From positions 61,872,706-61,936,705 of the forward strand of contig NC_092636.1 of the NCBI RefSeq assembly GCF_039555335.1: a DNA stretch of 64,000 bases. The letters run 5' to 3'. Source of the DNA: Amphiura filiformis (Eukaryota > Echinodermata > Ophiuroidea > Amphilepidida > Amphiuridae). Under the pieces are notes generated by a model. The model did not search any database. It had not been told where the DNA came from and saw nothing but the letters and a program-made list of their open reading frames with translations. Both the position numbers and the translations under genes were made by a program. Positions 22,803 to 35,689 of this stretch are shown one piece after another (the stretch's first letter is position 1; the number at the start of each line of letters is the position of its first letter).

Positions 22803-24812
22803 GTTTCTTAGATTTAAGGCATAATGTGTCGCCAAATCAGAAAATCTAAAATATTACCAAAAATTGGATTTTTGCATTTCTGTAAGGAGTGGGTTCGACC
22901 AAAAGCGACCTTTATATTATTATATTGTCAACTTTCCTCATGCTCTGTTATTGCCTTTTAGCCCCTGTATGATTTCCGATTTACTAACCAAATGAATTGC
23001 CTCAATTGTTTGTATCAATGACTAAGCACTCAGAATGAGAACCAATAATTATGACCCCCTCCATGATTTTTCAAATATACTGTATAGATACGAGTCTCCT
23101 CTATCGAGTGATACCAAAATAAGTACTAACATTCTCCACATAATATGACGTCATGTATGTGAGGGCACTCTTGCAAAATTGGGAAATTCTGGATATGTAC
23201 AAAAAGTATAGGCAAAATTGATTTTCGGCTAAAAATTCTACAAACAAGAGATTTTCGGAAATGACTATTATAAACTAACAAGTAAAAAGTCAAGATCTCT
23301 TGGAATCATTGACAAGAGCGAAATGAAAATCATGCATTTTATTGTAAAAACATGTGGTGGGCCTCACCAACCTCCCCTCTATTGTCGTTTTTGTTGGCCG
23401 GTCCTACCCCAGGTACTATAGGTAAGGTGATGGGGTAAAATGTTATCACTTAAATGAGCGAGAAGGATGGGTATATACGATTAGGTTAAGTCGTTTGGGC
23501 GTAAAGATGCGCATTTTTGACGGATGGAAAACTTAAGAGGGTACAACTCCACCCTTCGTAGTTATAAGATGTAATTCAAACTGACGTTGTAACATAATCC
23601 TTGAACTTAGAATTAGGACCATCATATCATGCTCTGGTTATAATACATGTTGTAGGTTAATGAATGCGTATCACCTGTTGAGAGTACTAAATAATGCACG
23701 CGTACTGAGACGTTGTCACGTTGGTGCGTCTAATGCACATGATGCACGAGCCCCGCAGGGGAAGTGCATCAACATCTCAGTACAAGTGCATTATTTTGCA
23801 CAATTCTCGAGCAACAAGTAACGTTTGCTCTGATTGGTTCTCACTATCCAGGAGTGTATTGCATTGCTAGAAATGTGTCACCGTTGTATTAATGTACTAT
23901 ATATATTTGTTGTTAATTTGTCAAAAAACGAGGACAACGTGTGACAACATTATTATTTTTGTTCTAGAGCTGTCAATATGTGTTACTCAATTTGACATGT
24001 TTGTTCAATACTTACCGCTGTTCAGCCTACTACTTCCTATGGCCATGATGACACCAATGTGGTTGTCAATTGCCAATGCCTTTATCATGTTCATTTACAA
24101 TGAAAATACAGGCTATACCGCATCCGAATTATGACCAAATAAATTGTTGACAACTTTAAATTGAGAAAATAGAACACGGGACTTTGAGTTCATCAAGATG
24201 TTCAAACTCTCAGATTAAAAACATGTTATACTGTGAAAAATCACTCTTTCTAATCGTGGCATGCTTAGAGAACAGTAATTAGGGGCCTAATATGAATAAC
24301 AATCCACAAAAACAGAATGTTACTCTTTACGAATTTCAGAAAAAATAGAGTTGCATTCACTCCCATTGTAATATCAATCGGATTGGTTACTGCAGATTAT
24401 TTTTAGAACGAAATAACTTGAAACTGACTCTTTCACACTTACATGACTTAATAATTGAGAGAACTTGCATCCTTAACCCTGTTGTTACTGCGGTATTGTT
24501 GGTTACATGTTCTACTTGTTCGGAAAGGGTGGCACAGCCCCTATACAATAATTATCTTTAGTACTAATTATGGATAGATACAGGTCTCCTCTATCCAGTG
24601 TTACCAAAATAAGTTCTCCATTAGCTTCCATTATAACGTCACTATGACATCATCCCGCCGGTGCACCCATGCAAATTAGGGAAATCCTAGATATATACAA
24701 TAACAAAACACATCCTAAAACACATCCTAAAGTTGAATGTTGGACTCACTATCACTTCAGCTGAATATCCGTGGGCTTGCACCCCTACCCTCCAAGTTTG
24801 ATCGTTCAATCT
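22803..24812. other. Intergenic DNA with a direct-repeat pair and a small hairpin
   Basis: A segment at about 23083-23200 (GATACGAGTCTCCTCTATC.AGTG) recurs at about 24570-24700 at roughly 80% identity in the same orientation. AATAATGCACGCGTACTGAGA at 23690 is mirrored by TCTCAGTACAAGTGCATTATT near 23797, around a GAGCCCCGCAGGGG palindrome. No gene was recognised. The open frame 23892-24134 lacks supporting signals. Confidence 0.4.
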
Positions 24813-24825
24813 CCCGGGTTCAATC

Positions 24826-25335
24826 CCGGGGGGGGGGCACTTCAATTTGAAATGGATATAGGTGTAAGGCTGGCGCTTTCGCACTAAGGGGCATTCGGTG
24901 AGAGCAACATGTAAAAAATATGGGGTCATTGGGTGAGAGCATGATTTTTGGCATTCAGTGAGAACAAAATGTAAAAAATATAGGGTCATTGGGTGAGAAC
25001 ATAACCTTTTTTTTAAATGGAATCTTTGGGTGAGAACCAAAACAGCGCCACAAAAACCTCGAAAATCGAATTTCTAGTTCTAAATGGCTTCAAATTTCTT
25101 TATTTTTTCAAAATAAGTAACAAAATCAGTGATAAATGAAAGTTGCTGTTCAAATTGAACTTGTAAGGGTCTTTGGGTGAAAAAAAAAAAAAAAAAATAG
25201 GGGGTCTCTGGGTGACAGAGCGCGGAGCGAGCATGTGTTCGTAAAAAATATGGGGTCTTTGGGTGACAGCGATGCTGAAAAAGGGGTCTTAACAGCCCTA
25301 CATACGCGTCACCTCCAAAGTTGGAGTGCCCCCCC
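24826..25335. mobile_element. Poly-G/poly-C-ended element with internal minisatellite
   Basis: Ends GGGGGGGCACTTCAA and TTGGAGTGCCCCCCC are inverted. The flank CCCGGGTTCAATC occurs on both sides (24813-24825 and 25333-25345), so a target duplication of 8-10 bases is likely. The interior repeats a unit containing TGTAAAAAATATGGGGTC and TTGGGTGAGAGCA several times (24880-25270), with an A-rich run at 25180. The minus-strand frames here only follow the repeat. Confidence 0.6.
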
Positions 25336-25345
25336 GGGTTCAATC

Positions 25346-27502
25346 TACCCAGTGTAATACGTGTCCCCCAAAAATTGATATCAAGATGAGCGCAAGGGGT
25401 ATCCCAATTAGCCCGAGTCATTTGGTGGTTCATGTGAGTGGATTTAATGTACAATCGATCCCCTCCATAGGCATATAAAGACGAGTACATGTAGTCAACA
25501 TTACTATTAATTCACCAACGCCCTTGCTCTTTTATTTGTTTGAAATGTTCATGAACTTGGTTCAACATTTTGAATAAATATTTGTGATATTCATGAACTT
25601 GGAGTATATTAAAGACCTTCATCCCCATTAACATGATTCATTTAGAAGTTCAATATCATTTGAACAATATGGCTCGTTGTGTGGTTTCTTGATTGCCTCC
25701 AGGCATTGAACCAATGCGGGGAAATGTTTATTGATTCAAATGTGTGTTATAAACACAACTTAATCGACTGTGAGGAGAAACATAAGATAAAAGTTAACTA
25801 CAATTTGCACGTCACTCCTTATTTACGCTCTAACTGATTCCAATGGATATTCGTGGTTTCTGATTTTATTGAAGCTATAGTATTATTGATACATGAACCA
25901 TACTTAAACCCCGTTTTTATAAACATTAAACTAGAAAAATGTGTTAAGCACGTGCGAATAATGTTTTAATTGTTCAATTTAATCTGGATATCATAATTAT
26001 TCGTATAATAATATTAAAAGAGGTAAAATAAGAATAGCTTCAATATTTGCCGCTCCTTTTTAAATAGGGATTTGTAAAACCTGAATTACCTTTTGTGTGG
26101 TTATAAATTTAGAGCTTTATATGGACCACATAATTTAGCATTAATGGATTCTGAATTGTTGTAAATAGACATATTAAAAGAAAATGTGTGCCTCAAAAAT
26201 AAAGAATGTTATACGCTGTGCCTCAAAACAAAACGGTGTTACGGTCCTATGATCATTGATACTGATACATCAGTTCTTGAATAAATACATAATATTTTAA
26301 AGATAATTTGTTCACATTCTGTTTGCAAATTAACCAAAATTTTAATCCCATATTGTTATCGATTTCAAATTCAACAAGGGCAGAGGTCTATTTAGAGTGT
26401 TTTTTTAAAAGCTAGAGAGAGAGAGCATGGATCATCAGATGGAGGGGGGGGGGGTGAGAGTGAGGGGAGGGAAAGGACGGCAGAGAGACAGACTCACAGA
26501 CATACAGACAGGAGACAGGGAGAGAGACAGTGAGTGAGAGACAACTAGAGAGGCAAGACAACATAGATCGATGGACAAAGAAATACCCACACCAAACGCA
26601 AATTATGTTCTTACTTACTACGTACTAAGTAAGTTCAAATTTCTTAAATTAATTTTCATAAAGTTATACTTATGCCATAAATTGTAGCATAGGCTATATA
26701 TTACAAAATTTGAGTAATATGCATGATCGATGACTGACTGATGAATGAATCAGAATTTAAGTGAATTTTGATTACCTGTAAGGTGAGAATATGCAAGTGT
26801 AAATTGTCATGAACAATATCTCGTTACCTGTAATTTATGGGAAACAAATTTGTCAAATACTTAAAACAATATGAAAGTATGCACACAACTCACACAGGGG
26901 AGTTCCTGTAATACATCAATGCCGTCCTTGTACTGATTTGAAACAAAGGCAATTTATATGGCATTGAGGTCTTAATTGGTGAAGTGTAAAATGGAAATAC
27001 CTGTACGCGTGACAAATTTGGTGTTGAGAATTTGAATGACATATTGTGGAAATATTTACACATTTGGCAGGTAACAATCAAAACAATGGTGATCATGGTC
27101 ATATATTGTATTTTATTTAAACATTCTCGGGTTATATATGTTTCAAGTAGTTACCAACTCCATGCATGTACGTCTTGTTGAGAGCCCCTCGACATTATTC
27201 AAGTGTTCTAGCAATACAAACATCACGAATACTCCCGGGTGAACATTCCAAAGTTCTACCTGTAGACACACGAGCAGATTGAGGGACAACTCTATAGGGA
27301 TGGTAAAACTTTATTCTAAACTAAAGGAATATGATACATTATTTTGTAGGTTTTGTGTTGAAGTGGTTGCCTACAAGTGCCCAAACTAATTCATGAACCG
27401 GAAAACCCTGTCCAAGGCTCCAAGCTGAGATTTCAATACAAGTATTTGAATTATTGGTACAACTAGAGATGCATGTGAAACGTAATATATACTATATAGT
27501 AA
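25346..27502. other. Intergenic DNA with GA-rich simple sequence
   Basis: A purine-rich, GAGAGA and GGGGG-containing tract spans about 26408-26580. The rest is AT-rich, with no recognisable gene or paired repeat. Confidence 0.4.
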
Positions 27503-27504
27503 TA

Positions 27505-28158
27505 AACTGCTCAAATAAAGAAAGTCCGCAGTCATGTAACCCGTCCTACACCAAAATCTGATCGTGTTATGAACATTTAATTAATAAAGTCGTGTGCAGA
27601 ATCTTGTTAGCTCCAACTTGATACCAAATTTGCCACCAAAAACTCTAAATTCAGAGAGATTGAGACCAGTATATGAAATTTGGTGCATTTTCAAAAGTTG
27701 CAAATTAAAAATGGACCACGCGAAGCTATAGAGGTGAATGGCACAGCGCGACCATTGATAAAGCCCGAAACAACCGCTAGGTCATATCGATCGCATCGAG
27801 CCCTAGTATTCATCAGTAAAGCACTGTAGCAATCCATGCGTTTTAAATTAACAATTGAATAAAGCGCGCACTTGGGATAGTCGACATGGGTTCATCGTGG
27901 GCAAGCAAGCTTGACCACATTGCCACGCTAAGCAATTTCGACCGCGTTATCGTTTTGATTTGCAACTTTTGAAAATGCACTAAATGCCATAAACTGGTAT
28001 CAGTCTTTGTCACTTTTGAGTGTTTGGTATCAAATTTGGTATCAAATTAGAGCTAACAAGATTCTGCACACAACCGTATCAATCAAATTTTCATAACAAG
28101 ATCAGGTGTTGGTGTAGGACGGGTTACATGACTGCGGACTTTCTTTATTTGAGCAGTT
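27505..28158. mobile_element. TA-flanked hairpin MITE (AACTGCTCAAATAAAG family)
   Basis: A 654-base element with TA on both sides (27503-27504 and 28159-28160). The terminal AACTGCTCAAATAAAGAAAG and its complement are exact. Homology of the arms extends inward for about 250 bases on each side (CAGTCATGTAACCCGTCCTAC, TGCAACTTTTGAAAATGCA). TA duplication fits a Tc1/mariner-type mechanism. Non-coding. Confidence 0.75.
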
Positions 28159-28160
28159 TA

Positions 28161-29445
28161 GTATCAACTCTTTAACACAACCTTAATTGCCCACTCACAG
28201 GTGCAGTTTCAACCGGGAGTTTCAACCACAACTCGCCCTATAACTACCTCTATAATACAACTTACCCCACAACAAAGCACAACTCGCCCATACACAACTC
28301 ACCACTTAAACCCTAAGTTTGGGCCTTTCAAATAAGTTACAAAAATCATAGAATCTTCAAAAACGGGCTTTTTGTCCCAGTGTCATCTGAAGGGCAAATA
28401 ATACCGGGTAGCTAATTATGCAGTATTCTTCTGTTCGTGTTTGTTTGTTGGGTTTTGTTTGTTTGTTTGTGGGCGTGTTTGTATCATATGTTTGTTTGCT
28501 CGTGTTTTGTTGCTCTTCTTCTAGTTGTATTTTTAGTTGGAAATTTAAGTATCTTATTTACAAGAATAACATAGGGTTGAGGTTTTCTAAAAATAATTAC
28601 CAATATGCTTAATCGAACAATTTTCTCTAATGCCTATATCTTGTCAAGACTTATAATAGCCCAATAAATAATTTAAAGTCCACAGCAGAGGAAATAATCA
28701 TTGTTGTTGGCCACGCTAAATATAACCAGGGAAGTATTAAGATAAATAATTGAGACTAAAACAAAAGCTGTTTAATTTTTAAAGGCCAACACAATCATGT
28801 CCCAGGTTGTTAGTAATCATCCTATAATCAATTGTACCAAACATTTGATAAGTGCTTTTGTCTGTCAGACTTATACCAGAAAGTCTTTGTTTGTGGTTGA
28901 CTGTTAGTAGGGGATTGACCCCTTCCTCAGTCTTTTTGTATTGTCTTAAACCCCAACGCCACGCTACCCCCACCCAACCGACAAGACAAAATTAAGGCTT
29001 CATTATACAACAAGTAAGATAAAGCTTTAATTACCCACATATGCTTTTCCGGTGCGATAAGACATGTTGAATCGGGGATTTCCTTTCATGCGAGATAGAT
29101 TCAAGCCATAATTTGTATGACCGCTTTTAGAACGGGGCAGCCAAATAGATTTAAGTTATTAAATGACCGGTCAATGGAATCTTAGTGGACATAAATGGAC
29201 ATTTGAATCATCCATTTTGAGCTGATGGATAGTCCATATTTCAAAAAACTGCATGGGACTTTAAGAAATCAAACTAAAACAAACAAACTCGAACAAAAAT
29301 GTAAAAAAAATGTTATTACTCATATCTTAATCAAAGGAACTTTGCTATTGGCACACCATGATAGATATTCTTAATTTATTCATTTAATTAGGTGTTTAAT
29401 GTATATATAATATATTTGTGTTAATTAAGCCTATATTTAGTTATA
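28161..29445. other. Intergenic DNA, no gene recognised
   Basis: A (GTTT)n-like stretch lies at 28436-28490. The remaining sequence is AT-rich with no frame of interest. Confidence 0.4.
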
Positions 29446-29526
29446 AATCACCTTATTTATATATATCACCTTATTTATATATATATATATCACCTTATTT
29501 ATATATATCACCATATTTATATATAC
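29446..29526. repeat. Tandem repeat TATATATCACCTTATTTATA
   Basis: Four units of about 20 bases, one lengthened by extra TA dinucleotides and one with CCATA in place of CCTTA. Confidence 0.8.
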
Positions 29527-30338
29527 AATGTTCATGAGTCAGTGTAAAGTGCGATCTATGCTAAAAAACTACATATATATAAGAAATATCATTATTTTAT
29601 CAATGAAACTTGAATAAAACGAAAAGAGTGAAGTTTAATCCACAGCCATTATTTATATAGAGAGCTCTAGAATTCAGTTTGTGGATTTATTTATAACTTC
29701 TTTCAGTCATCTAGTTTACAACGGTTCAAGTTCACCACTCTTATTTTCATGTATCGCATATGAATATAATATAGCAACTAGTTGAACTATTAATGAGGTG
29801 TCAAATCTTTCGTTAATTCGTTATCGCCTAGTCAACATATTGTTAATGAACTTTAATTGCATCAACTTCTATAATGTTTCATGGCTTTGATTGACATTCA
29901 TGCTTTAATAACTATTAACAGTCAATTAATCACGTTTATTACTGTGTCCCGTTACACTTAACGCGACCTTAAACTTCACACTTACTTTGGTCATGGAAGT
30001 ACGAGAGTGGTTTGGTCAATTAGGCGGAACAGCACCTAAACAGCTAAATCGTCCCTCAGTTGGAGGTTCTCGAATAATTTACACATACCGTCATTTCATC
30101 ACCACGTAAAGCGTTCTACGTTTTGACTTTTTGTTTCGCTAATAAGGCGTGACTCCCGGTGGAACAAGTTTTGACTTAAAACACGACCAAGAAAAAAAGT
30201 TTGCTTGTCCTCAAATCACTTTCAGGCATTGGGTCAGTCTAAAAAAATTTTTCAACCAAAAAAACACAGATATTGAATCCCAAACGCTGTCAATGGCTCC
30301 AAATATTCTGGTATTTTATTTCGGCTCAGACATGTCCT
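29527..30338. other. Intergenic DNA, no gene recognised
   Basis: AT-rich. The open frame 30149-30346 has no known motif. Confidence 0.4.
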
Positions 30339-31137
30339 ACCTTTAAAAACATTGTTTACATTATATATAAGTTTGGTTTTGCCACACATTAATTATTGTA
30401 ATATTATTTGGGCTGATCAAAATAACTGTAACTTAAACAAAATTCACATTAAGCAAAAGCGAATAATTCGATTGTGTTCAAATTCTCACTTTCTTGCCCA
30501 CACGCCGCCCCTTTTTGCTTCATTCAATAGTCTCACAGTCTATGATATCCACAAACTGCAGAAAGCAATTTTCATGTATAAATTTTATAATGATCTTTTA
30601 CCAGATATTTTTCAAATTATTTTATTAAAGCTAGTACGATTCATGCATATAATACTAGGTCATCGGAAATGTATAGAGCTCATCATTTTAAAAATGATTT
30701 AGCCCGTAACACTGTTAGACGACAAGGGCCTATACTATGGAACAATATTAGTTTAAATACCAAAAATTCACTTACTCTGACAAGCTTCAAAAATAAGTAC
30801 AAATCTGAGTTATTATCTCGTTATAAATAATCTCGTTAGTTTGTGTAATGTTTCATCATGTAATTTTAAAATTATTATTACTATTATGTATAATAGGTAA
30901 TCTTAAACCATAGCCAACATTGTCTGTCTCACGTGTCCTGTCCGGTCTTTGTCTGCACATAATTATGTCCTCATACGTCTTTGATTGTGTTTCGTCCTGA
31001 ATGTTTAACTTAATATTGTAAAGGGTGGCCAAAAATTGTCGAGCTCTGCTCTGTTTGGTTTCCTACCATATGATTTTGCTTTACTCTGTAATAATTATTT
31101 AAAGGTGAAATAAACTGAAACTGAAACTGAAACTGAA
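30339..31137 (+). pseudogene. 5'-truncated LINE: end of reverse transcriptase ORF and 3' tail
   Basis: The frame starting near 30342 reads KTLFTLYISLVLPHINYC, then KIHIKQKRIIRLC, LAHTPPLF and DIHKLQKAIFMYKF. This is the familiar C-terminal region downstream of the polymerase domain in CR1/L2/Jockey-type LINE proteins. A frameshift near 30620-30640 moves the continuation to another frame: IHAYNTRSSEMYRA, RNTVRRQGPILWNN and TSFKNKYKSELL, ending in a stop at about 30829. A 3' UTR of about 270 bases follows, ending in four TGAAAC units (31113-31137) typical of LINEs with microsatellite tails. The polymerase catalytic core is missing, so the copy is dead. Confidence 0.8.
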
Positions 31138-31143
31138 CCTTAA

Positions 31144-31795
31144 GGGATCTGGAATGAGCGTTTTGAGCGTTTCGACAGTATTTTTTGTGGGACATGAGAG
31201 CACATCAGACATATCGAATTGCATTCTGAATGTCTTTCTGATATCAAAGGATTTTCATTTTTTGAAATTCACGATATAATACAAATTTTATGACAAATTA
31301 TTAACATTTTATATTTTTCACATTTTTGATATAACAGTCCTCGAAGTAAATTTTATAAATCTAATGATATATGAAGCTGTATGAAGCTGGGAGGAAAAGC
31401 CGACGATCAATTGAAAATTTTGACCTTTCATATTGAAGATATGGATTTTTTCCCAAAAGACCTAATTGTTTTGTGTGTTTTGGGGAACAAATCCATATCT
31501 TCAATACGAAAGGTCAAAATTTTCAATTGATTGTCGGCTTTTCATTCCACCTACATACACTTTAAGTACATATCATCAGATTTATAAAGTTTACTCAGAG
31601 TACTGTTAAATATCAAAAATATCAATTTTTAATCATTTGCCATAAAATGTGTATTACATAAAAAATTTCAAAAAATCAAAATTAGGCCTATTTGATATCA
31701 GAAGGACATTCTTCGTATTCAGAATGCAATTCGATATGTCTGATGTGCTCCAATGTCCCACAATAAATACTGTCCAAACGCTCATACCCCATCCC
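31144..31795. mobile_element. TTAA-flanked foldback element
   Basis: TTAA lies at 31140-31143 and 31796-31799. The ends are GGGAT..GGAATGAGCGTTT and AAACGCTCATACCCCATCCC. The arms are about 310 bases each, sharing CATCAGACATATCGAATTGC, GAAAATTTTGACCTTTC and GAAGATATGGAT. They meet at a short loop near 31470, so nearly the whole 652 bases folds back on itself. It begins directly after the LINE tail. A fragment of the same family lies at 54491-54567. Open frames inside are shadows of the repeat. Confidence 0.82.
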
Positions 31796-31884
31796 TTAAC
31801 ACATTATGAACATCAGCATGGTCATTCAAGTGAGGTGTACAACTCAAGCACTGTCTGATTCAAACTGAAAGTGCCAATCATATA

Positions 31885-32361
31885 AACATCTCAAAAAAAG
31901 TAACTAACCCCCTTAAATAATGGCTATTATTCAAAAAAGGGCTATTGTATTACAAATCTGTAAAATGCGTTGGAAGCAGAATTTATTTCTGCGCATTTTG
32001 ACACCTCATATGATACGATAGCCCAGAAAACAATAAAACACCGGTCAATTTAATGTAGTGAGGTCCAGATTTGAAAGTTGCACTTACATGCAAATGTTTA
32101 CAATACAAAAACACTCAGATATCATTACACAGATTTCCTTTCATTACAATGAATGCAAAATCAATAGAATTTACTGCAACTTTCAAATCTTAGGCTACAT
32201 TGACTTAAATGTACGCTGTGACGTCAATATTTAGACAAATGAGGTGTCAAAATGTGCAAAAATAAATTCTGCTTCCAACGCATTTGAGAGATTTGTAATA
32301 AAATTATCTGTTTTTGAATAATGGTCATTATTTAAGGGGTTAGTTACTTTTTTGAGATGTT
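31885..32361. mobile_element. TA-flanked MITE (AACATCTCAAAAAA family)
   Basis: TA duplication at 31883-31884 and 32362-32363. Arms of about 125 bases (AACATCTCAAAAAAAGTAAC, TTAAATAATGGCTATTATTC, GCGTTGGAAGCAGAATTTAT) are repeated inverted at about 32240-32361. The core is unique and non-coding. Confidence 0.75.
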
Positions 32362-32363
32362 TA

Positions 32364-33156
32364 TTTAAAGATCAATATTCTACTGTTTTCATATACCGCA
32401 AAGATTCACGTAATCGCCAGAGGATGTTTAAAGACATTCCCACAACCCAATGGGGTTTCTGACCTTGTATGTCTGGCTTTTGTACACATATGGTACAGTT
32501 GATCATGCCTTGCATTGGAATTGTGTGCAAATATCTGGTGTTTTCATCCTATTATTTAACATTCATAACATTGAGACTTAGGAATAAAATTAATGCAGTG
32601 GGACAATATGAATGTTACCTGTAAGAAAATCAAATATCAGTCCTAAGTCTCAACTATTAGCTCGTTGGCTGCAGTTTTAAAATGACCATTTTGTGTGTGT
32701 GGCAATGGGGACTTTGCCTTTAAAATTAGGTTATATTGATCAAATTTCCCAATCATAGTGCATTGTAGGAATGCCTTTAAGCCTCCTCTGCGTAATCGCG
32801 CTATGGGCTCATTTGACATGCATAAGTGGAAATCAAGCACAACATAACATAACATAAAATTCGCAGCAAAGGGCACGGACACCTTAATTGGAATTCAGAG
32901 GAGGAAGCTTTCTATTCGCACATGAAATTTACCCCCAAGGCAAAAAGGAGACCAAGTGCGCAATTAGGCGAATCTTTACGGTATTTGACGCTGCTATATC
33001 GTGTATACTTGTATTCTTGAAAAATACATATTGCGAAACTCATACTAAATACGTCGTTCTCGATAAATCGAACAAGACTCGCAAATATATTGTAATATTT
33101 TGATATATTTTATTTCAAAAAAAAAGTTCTACAGTCGCGGGGTTACTTTCTAGAGT
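32364..33156. other. Intergenic DNA, no gene recognised
   Basis: Only short frames with no motifs. A brief AACATAACATAACATA run is at about 32840. Confidence 0.4.
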
Positions 33157-33406
33157 CAGGGGCGGATTTAGGGGGGGGGGGCGCAGCCGGCGCGCGCCCC
33201 CTCTATTTTTTGACTAGCAAAAGGCGCCGGCCTAACTTAAAAATACAAAATATGAAAGAAATTTAAAAAATGAAAAAATTCGACCATGAACAGCAAACAA
33301 TGGGCCAAAACCGTTGAGTTTTCTAGGGGGTAACCCCCTTAACACCATTTTTTCGTCATCGACCAAAAGGCGCCCCCTCTATCAAAAATTCCTGGATCCG
33401 CCCCTG
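33157..33406. mobile_element. Short hAT-type MITE (CAGGGGCGGAT family)
   Basis: The 250-base element begins CAGGGGCGGATTTAGG and ends CCTGGATCCGCCCCTG. AGAGT flanks both sides directly (33152-33156 and 33407-33411). It includes a run of 12 G and the pair GGCGC.CCCCTCTAT near both ends. CAGGGGCGGAT termini are typical of hAT-derived elements, but the visible duplication is 5 bases rather than 8. Confidence 0.65.
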
Positions 33407-34169
33407 AGAGTCTATGGCCAGACGGTCGTTCGAACGAGGACAAGCAAATAATAAACAACAACGACAACTCAACACTTCTATATTGTATCTAAATAATTTA
33501 ACTTATGATTAACATTATATAATTTTAACGCAATGATATCAGCATTGTAAAGGTTATGACACGTATTGTTTACATATCAATATCATCATTGTCACTATAT
33601 ACATCTTTTTATGTCAAACGTTAATTATAGTTGTAATCTAAGTAATAATGTGCCAAGTAAATTCCGTTTGTGGGAGGATGAGTTATTCCACGTATAATGC
33701 TATTTTAAGGGACTACTGTACGGGGGGCACATCATCAAATTTTGGTGGGTAGGTATGCCCTCGAAGATGGTCTTCGGAGCTGACAGCATGCCGGGAAAAG
33801 GGGTCCAAATCAAGGGTCTTTCTTGGCTTTCTGTTTGAAAATCGTCTGAAAATAAACAGAAATGTTATGTAAGGAATGAGCTATTAAGCATTTAGGGGTC
33901 TTTTCGAGATGATATTCAGAGATCTTTCAGCGCTCTGGGTCTTTCGGAGTTGCGCGGTCCAAAAACAAGGGCCTCTCCCTGGGAACTGCACTGCATCCCG
34001 GTTTGCAGGCAATTATGATAATTATATAATGGAATGGATATAGTCGAAAATTCAAGACAAAATATTCACGTGTATCTGACGGTGTTCTTTCAAAATCAAG
34101 TAGCCTACTGAGTACACTCATAGAAATGACTTGTTCCCCTTGTTGGCGCAATTCAAAAGGAGTAAGTTT
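33407..34169. other. Intergenic DNA, no gene recognised
   Basis: No signal beyond short unsupported open frames. Confidence 0.4.
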
Positions 34170-35165
34170 GGACAACTCAAAAATAGTGTAAAAGTTGCCA
34201 AAACAAAATTCATTTTAGTTATCCGAACTTTAAAAATGCTGAAAAAGCTCAAAAAGTTCCGTCAACTAATCAACTTTGTTGGCATTACTTAAAAAGTTGA
34301 CGTAAGTCGTTGCGTAAACTTTTTAAGTAATGCCAACTTCTGAATTCAAGTTCAGGGAACTTGGAAAAATAAACAAGGTTCAAAGAACCAATTAGTTGAG
34401 TTATTGTAACTCAACATGTAATTAAGTTGACGTAACTCGTTCATATTAAGTTACTGGTACTTATTGGTTTGAGTTATTCCAATTTGTAATTAATTGTTAC
34501 TTAATTCACGTAATTGGATTATTTTCTGCACAATTAGCAGTATTCAAATATTTATTTTTGTAATCAGTGCAAAATGTTGTATACTATAGAAAGAAAATTA
34601 TGCTAACCTAAGCTAGTTTAATTTTCTGAGTTGTAACAACTCAATAAAGTATAAGTGAAAATGAGTGCGACCAACATAATGATATCAAGTCAGCGTTACT
34701 CAAAATTCAGAGGATGATTTAAGGAAGCCCCATCATGCACTGTAAAAGTGTTATCACTAGAGTTTCAACTGCCACTTTACTTTTCAAATCCCATTGAACT
34801 CTGTGCAAAAGATGTTGTTTTAGAATTGCCCGTGTGTCATTATTACTTGGTCGATTTCAGATCTAAAGTGATGTATGCATGAAGGATAATTCACACCTTC
34901 TGTAGATAACATAAAATGTGAAATCGACTGGCATTTTGAATGTGTATTTCTTGTAAATATATCAGTCCAAATTCAAATTTAACCATGCACATGTGTATGC
35001 AGTGGGCGGGTAGTGGTGTCATGTTCACTCACACAGCTGTGCTAACCGCAAGACTTGCTGGGAAGTGCTTAAATCATCCTCTGCTCAAAATTGTACGCGT
35101 TGGCATTACTCGGAAAGTTGACGCAACGACTTACATCAACTTACTGAGTAATGCCAACGAACAAT
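34170..35165. mobile_element. AGTTGACGT / AACTTTT palindrome-rich element, interrupted
   Basis: Palindromic blocks at 34282-34341 and 35099-35158 share GTTGGCATTACT, AGTTGACG and their complements. Between them are many AGTTGA, TCAACT and GAGTTATT words. The block is split by the MITE at 34708-35083. I infer one older element with terminal or subterminal palindrome arrays; its exact ends are unclear. Confidence 0.45.
34708..35083 (+). mobile_element. MITE with CAGAGGATGATTTAA ends and 9-bp duplication, copy A
   Basis: A 376-base element. Its inverted ends are CAGAGGATGATTTAAGG and GCTTAAATCATCCTCTG. The perfect 9-base target duplication CTCAAAATT lies at 34699-34707 and 35084-35092. A deletion derivative of the same family lies inverted at 37900-38051. 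Nine-base duplications are characteristic of Mutator-like (MULE) transposons, while hAT elements give 8. There is no transposase; the frame 34940-35173 crosses the element end. Confidence 0.8.
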
Positions 35166-35689
35166 TTCTATAAGTGTAGCCTATATATACTACAATTGTT
35201 ATTGTTGAGCGATTATGATTGACCAATCAGCAGGCTCGTGCGTATCTTCATGTCTAGCTGACAACCAATGAGAGTTGTGGAAGTAAACAAATTTAGCCTT
35301 AGCATATGATAAGGTGTGTTGGATATGCCTAAATGAAAATGGTATTTGAGATTAACATACACTTTTATTGGCTGCCATTTCATGGTTCATGGTCCAGCAA
35401 AATGTTTTCCGAAGGTAAGGTCCTGCATATTGGCTTTACCTCACCTCCTGACACACTCCCAGCTACTCCCATCCAGGTTACTCCATCTCTCTAAATGTAA
35501 AAGAGTGAAAAACCACTCTGAATTTCAGAGTGAATTTAAGTTAGCTCTAAAAGAGTGGGTTTTAGCTCTAAAAGAGTGAAAACAGTACACATAATTTCAC
35601 TCGCGATTTCGAGTGAGCCTCACTCGCTCAAACGTGGCGCCCAGTGCCGGTTTACATGTACGCATATGTACGCTTATGTAGGTTAAGCA

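Noticed and set aside
24687-25490. Two minus-strand frames of 117 and 136 codons
   Set aside because: They follow the internal minisatellite of the poly-G-ended element; the repeated HPMTPYFL-type words come from the repeat unit.
29446-29526. Regular short repeat considered as a CRISPR array
   Set aside because: Units are contiguous with no unique spacers, and the genome is eukaryotic; it is an AT-rich minisatellite.
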